A DNA stretch of 6,627 bases. Source: an uncultured Ardenticatenia bacterium (GTDB lineage Bacteria; Chloroflexota; Anaerolineae; Promineifilales; Promineifilaceae). A program made the position numbers and the translations under genes. The first letter of the stretch is position 1. Each line of letters starts with the position of its first letter. Where the stretch lies: the NCBI GenBank assembly GCA_937858165.1, contig CALLZA010000260.1:1-6627 (forward strand). The letters run 5' to 3'. This document shows, in pieces, positions 5,961 to 6,627 of this stretch. The notes beneath the pieces were generated by a model. The model searched no databases. It was given only the letters and a program-made list of their open reading frames with translations, and was not told the DNA's origin.

Positions 5961-5965
5961 GGGAG
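5961..5965 (+). promoter_or_regulatory. Ribosome binding site of the nucleotidyltransferase gene
   Basis: GGGAG ends 7 bases before the ATG at 5973, a good spacing. It begins immediately after the palindromic repeat, so folding of that repeat could affect its accessibility. Confidence 0.55.
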
Positions 5966-5972
5966 TAACATC

Positions 5973-6459
5973 ATGAAAGCAGTCATCCTGGCCGGCGGCA
6001 AAGGCACGCGGCTGAAGCCATACACCACCATTCTGCCTAAGCCGCTGATGCCCATCGGCGATATGCCCATCCTGGAGATTCTGCTACGCCAGATGCGGCG
6101 TGCCGGGGTCGATGAGGCCGTGCTGACGGTGGGGCATCTGGCCGAGCTGCTGCGTCTGTTCTTTCAGGACGGGCAGCGGCTGGGCCTCACCATTCGCTAC
6201 AGCTATGAGGACGCGCCACTGGGCACGGCCGGGCCGCTGTCGCTGGTTGAGGGGCTGGACGACACCTTCCTGGTGGCCAACGGCGACGTGCTGACCACGC
6301 TGCCGCTGGACGAAGTGATGGCCCACCATCGGCGCAGCGGCGCGACGGCCACCATCGCCATGCACCGCCGGCAGGTCTACATCGATCTCGGCGTCATCCA
6401 GCAAAACGAGGCCGGCCACGTCACCGGCTACATCGAGAAGCCGACCTACGACTTTATGG
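5973..6459 (+). CDS. Sugar-1-phosphate nucleotidyltransferase, N-terminal part
   Basis: The 162 visible residues show the NTP_transferase fold. LAGGKGTRLKPYT (6-18) is the nucleotide-binding loop with Arg13, and PKPLMPIGDMPILE (22-35) contains the conserved Lys23. LGTAGPL (83-89) contacts the base, NGDVLT (103-108) has the metal-binding Asp105, and EKPTYDF (155-161) follows. It joins a nucleoside triphosphate to a sugar 1-phosphate, releasing pyrophosphate, and so makes the donor for this locus. Following the dehydratase closely, it may supply that enzyme's NDP-sugar, in the way PtmE serves LegB in legionaminic acid synthesis; however the N-terminal CBS domains of PtmE are absent. Glucose-, mannose- and GlcNAc-specific members cannot be separated here. 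The gene is cut by adapter after 6459. The apparent continuation to 6506, including SYTHLTLPT, is translated adapter. Full-length family members are about 230-350 residues. Confidence 0.88.
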
Positions 6460-6529
6460 CTGTCTCTTATACACATCTGACGCTGCCGACGAGCGATCTA
6501 GTGTAGATCTCGGCGGTCGCCGTATCATT
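6460..6529. other. Nextera/P5 adapter (reverse complement) with i5 index
   Basis: Positions 6460-6478 are the Tn5 mosaic end (CTGTCTCTTATACACATCT) and 6479-6492 complete the Nextera read-1 primer. Positions 6493-6500 (GCGATCTA) are the reverse complement of index S501/N501. Positions 6501-6529 match the P5 flow-cell oligo with one difference, C for T at 6514, probably a base-calling error. Genomic sequence ends at 6459. Confidence 0.98.
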
Positions 6530-6627
6530 AAAAAAAAAAAAGAAAGACGGACCAGAAGAGGGACACAATACAACGACGTACAACAAACTATAGACAAGAA
6601 GAGACGTACATGAAAGTAGGACATCAG
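6530..6627. other. Non-biological flank: A homopolymer and noise
   Basis: Twelve A residues (6530-6541) follow the P5 adapter directly and are succeeded by irregular A/G/C-rich sequence. This mirrors the 5' flank and is what reads running off the end of a library molecule produce. No gene or signal is credible here. Confidence 0.88.

Noticed and set aside
6084..6476. Minus-strand frame starting in the 3' adapter
   Set aside because: Its N-terminus (MCIRDS) is a known adapter translation product.

Overview
The window is an assembled fragment of about 6.28 kb of bacterial DNA (positions 184-6459). Both ends carry sequencing-library adapter rather than genome. Positions 118-183 match an Illumina P7/Nextera adapter with its index. 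Positions 6460-6529 match the reverse complement of the Nextera/P5 adapter. Beyond each adapter there is a homopolymer (T10 at 108-117, A12 at 6530-6541) and then noise (1-107, 6542-6627). The outermost genes are therefore cut by library construction, and the chimeric peptides that run into the adapters are not real.

The organism looks like a high-GC bacterium with tightly packed, same-strand genes separated by short dispersed repeats. The heptamer arrays, the GTAGGGTGGGTTGC-type inverted repeat and the AGACCTC palindrome remind me of filamentous Chloroflexota (Anaerolineae, Promineifilum-like). That is an impression from memory and was not tested; no rRNA or other taxonomic marker is present.

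Layout, all on the + strand: the C-terminal end of a GT4-type glycosyltransferase (184-416); a Tat-exported right-handed beta-helix protein of the pectate-lyase-like class (426-2348); two heptamer repeat arrays (2350-2434); a class I SAM-dependent methyltransferase (2438-3130); a phosphoglycosyl transferase fused, in reversed domain order, to a four-helix membrane segment and a Rossmann domain (3134-4813); an imperfect inverted repeat (4809-4884); a LegB-like NAD-dependent sugar 4,6-dehydratase (4920-5912); a nested palindromic repeat (5904-5960); and the N-terminal half of a sugar-1-phosphate nucleotidyltransferase (5973 to the insert end).

Together this is part of a cell-surface polysaccharide or glycoconjugate locus. 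The nucleotidyltransferase would activate a sugar phosphate, and the dehydratase would convert the nucleotide sugar to a 4-keto-6-deoxy intermediate. The phosphoglycosyl transferase would place the first sugar phosphate on undecaprenyl phosphate, the GT4 enzyme would extend the glycan, and the methyltransferase may decorate it. The exported beta-helix protein may bind, cleave or epimerise the finished polymer outside the cell. The most unusual points are the permuted domain order of the phosphoglycosyl transferase, an Asn where its catalytic Asp is expected, and a different repeat family in each of the three larger gaps, each touching or nearly touching the upstream stop codon.
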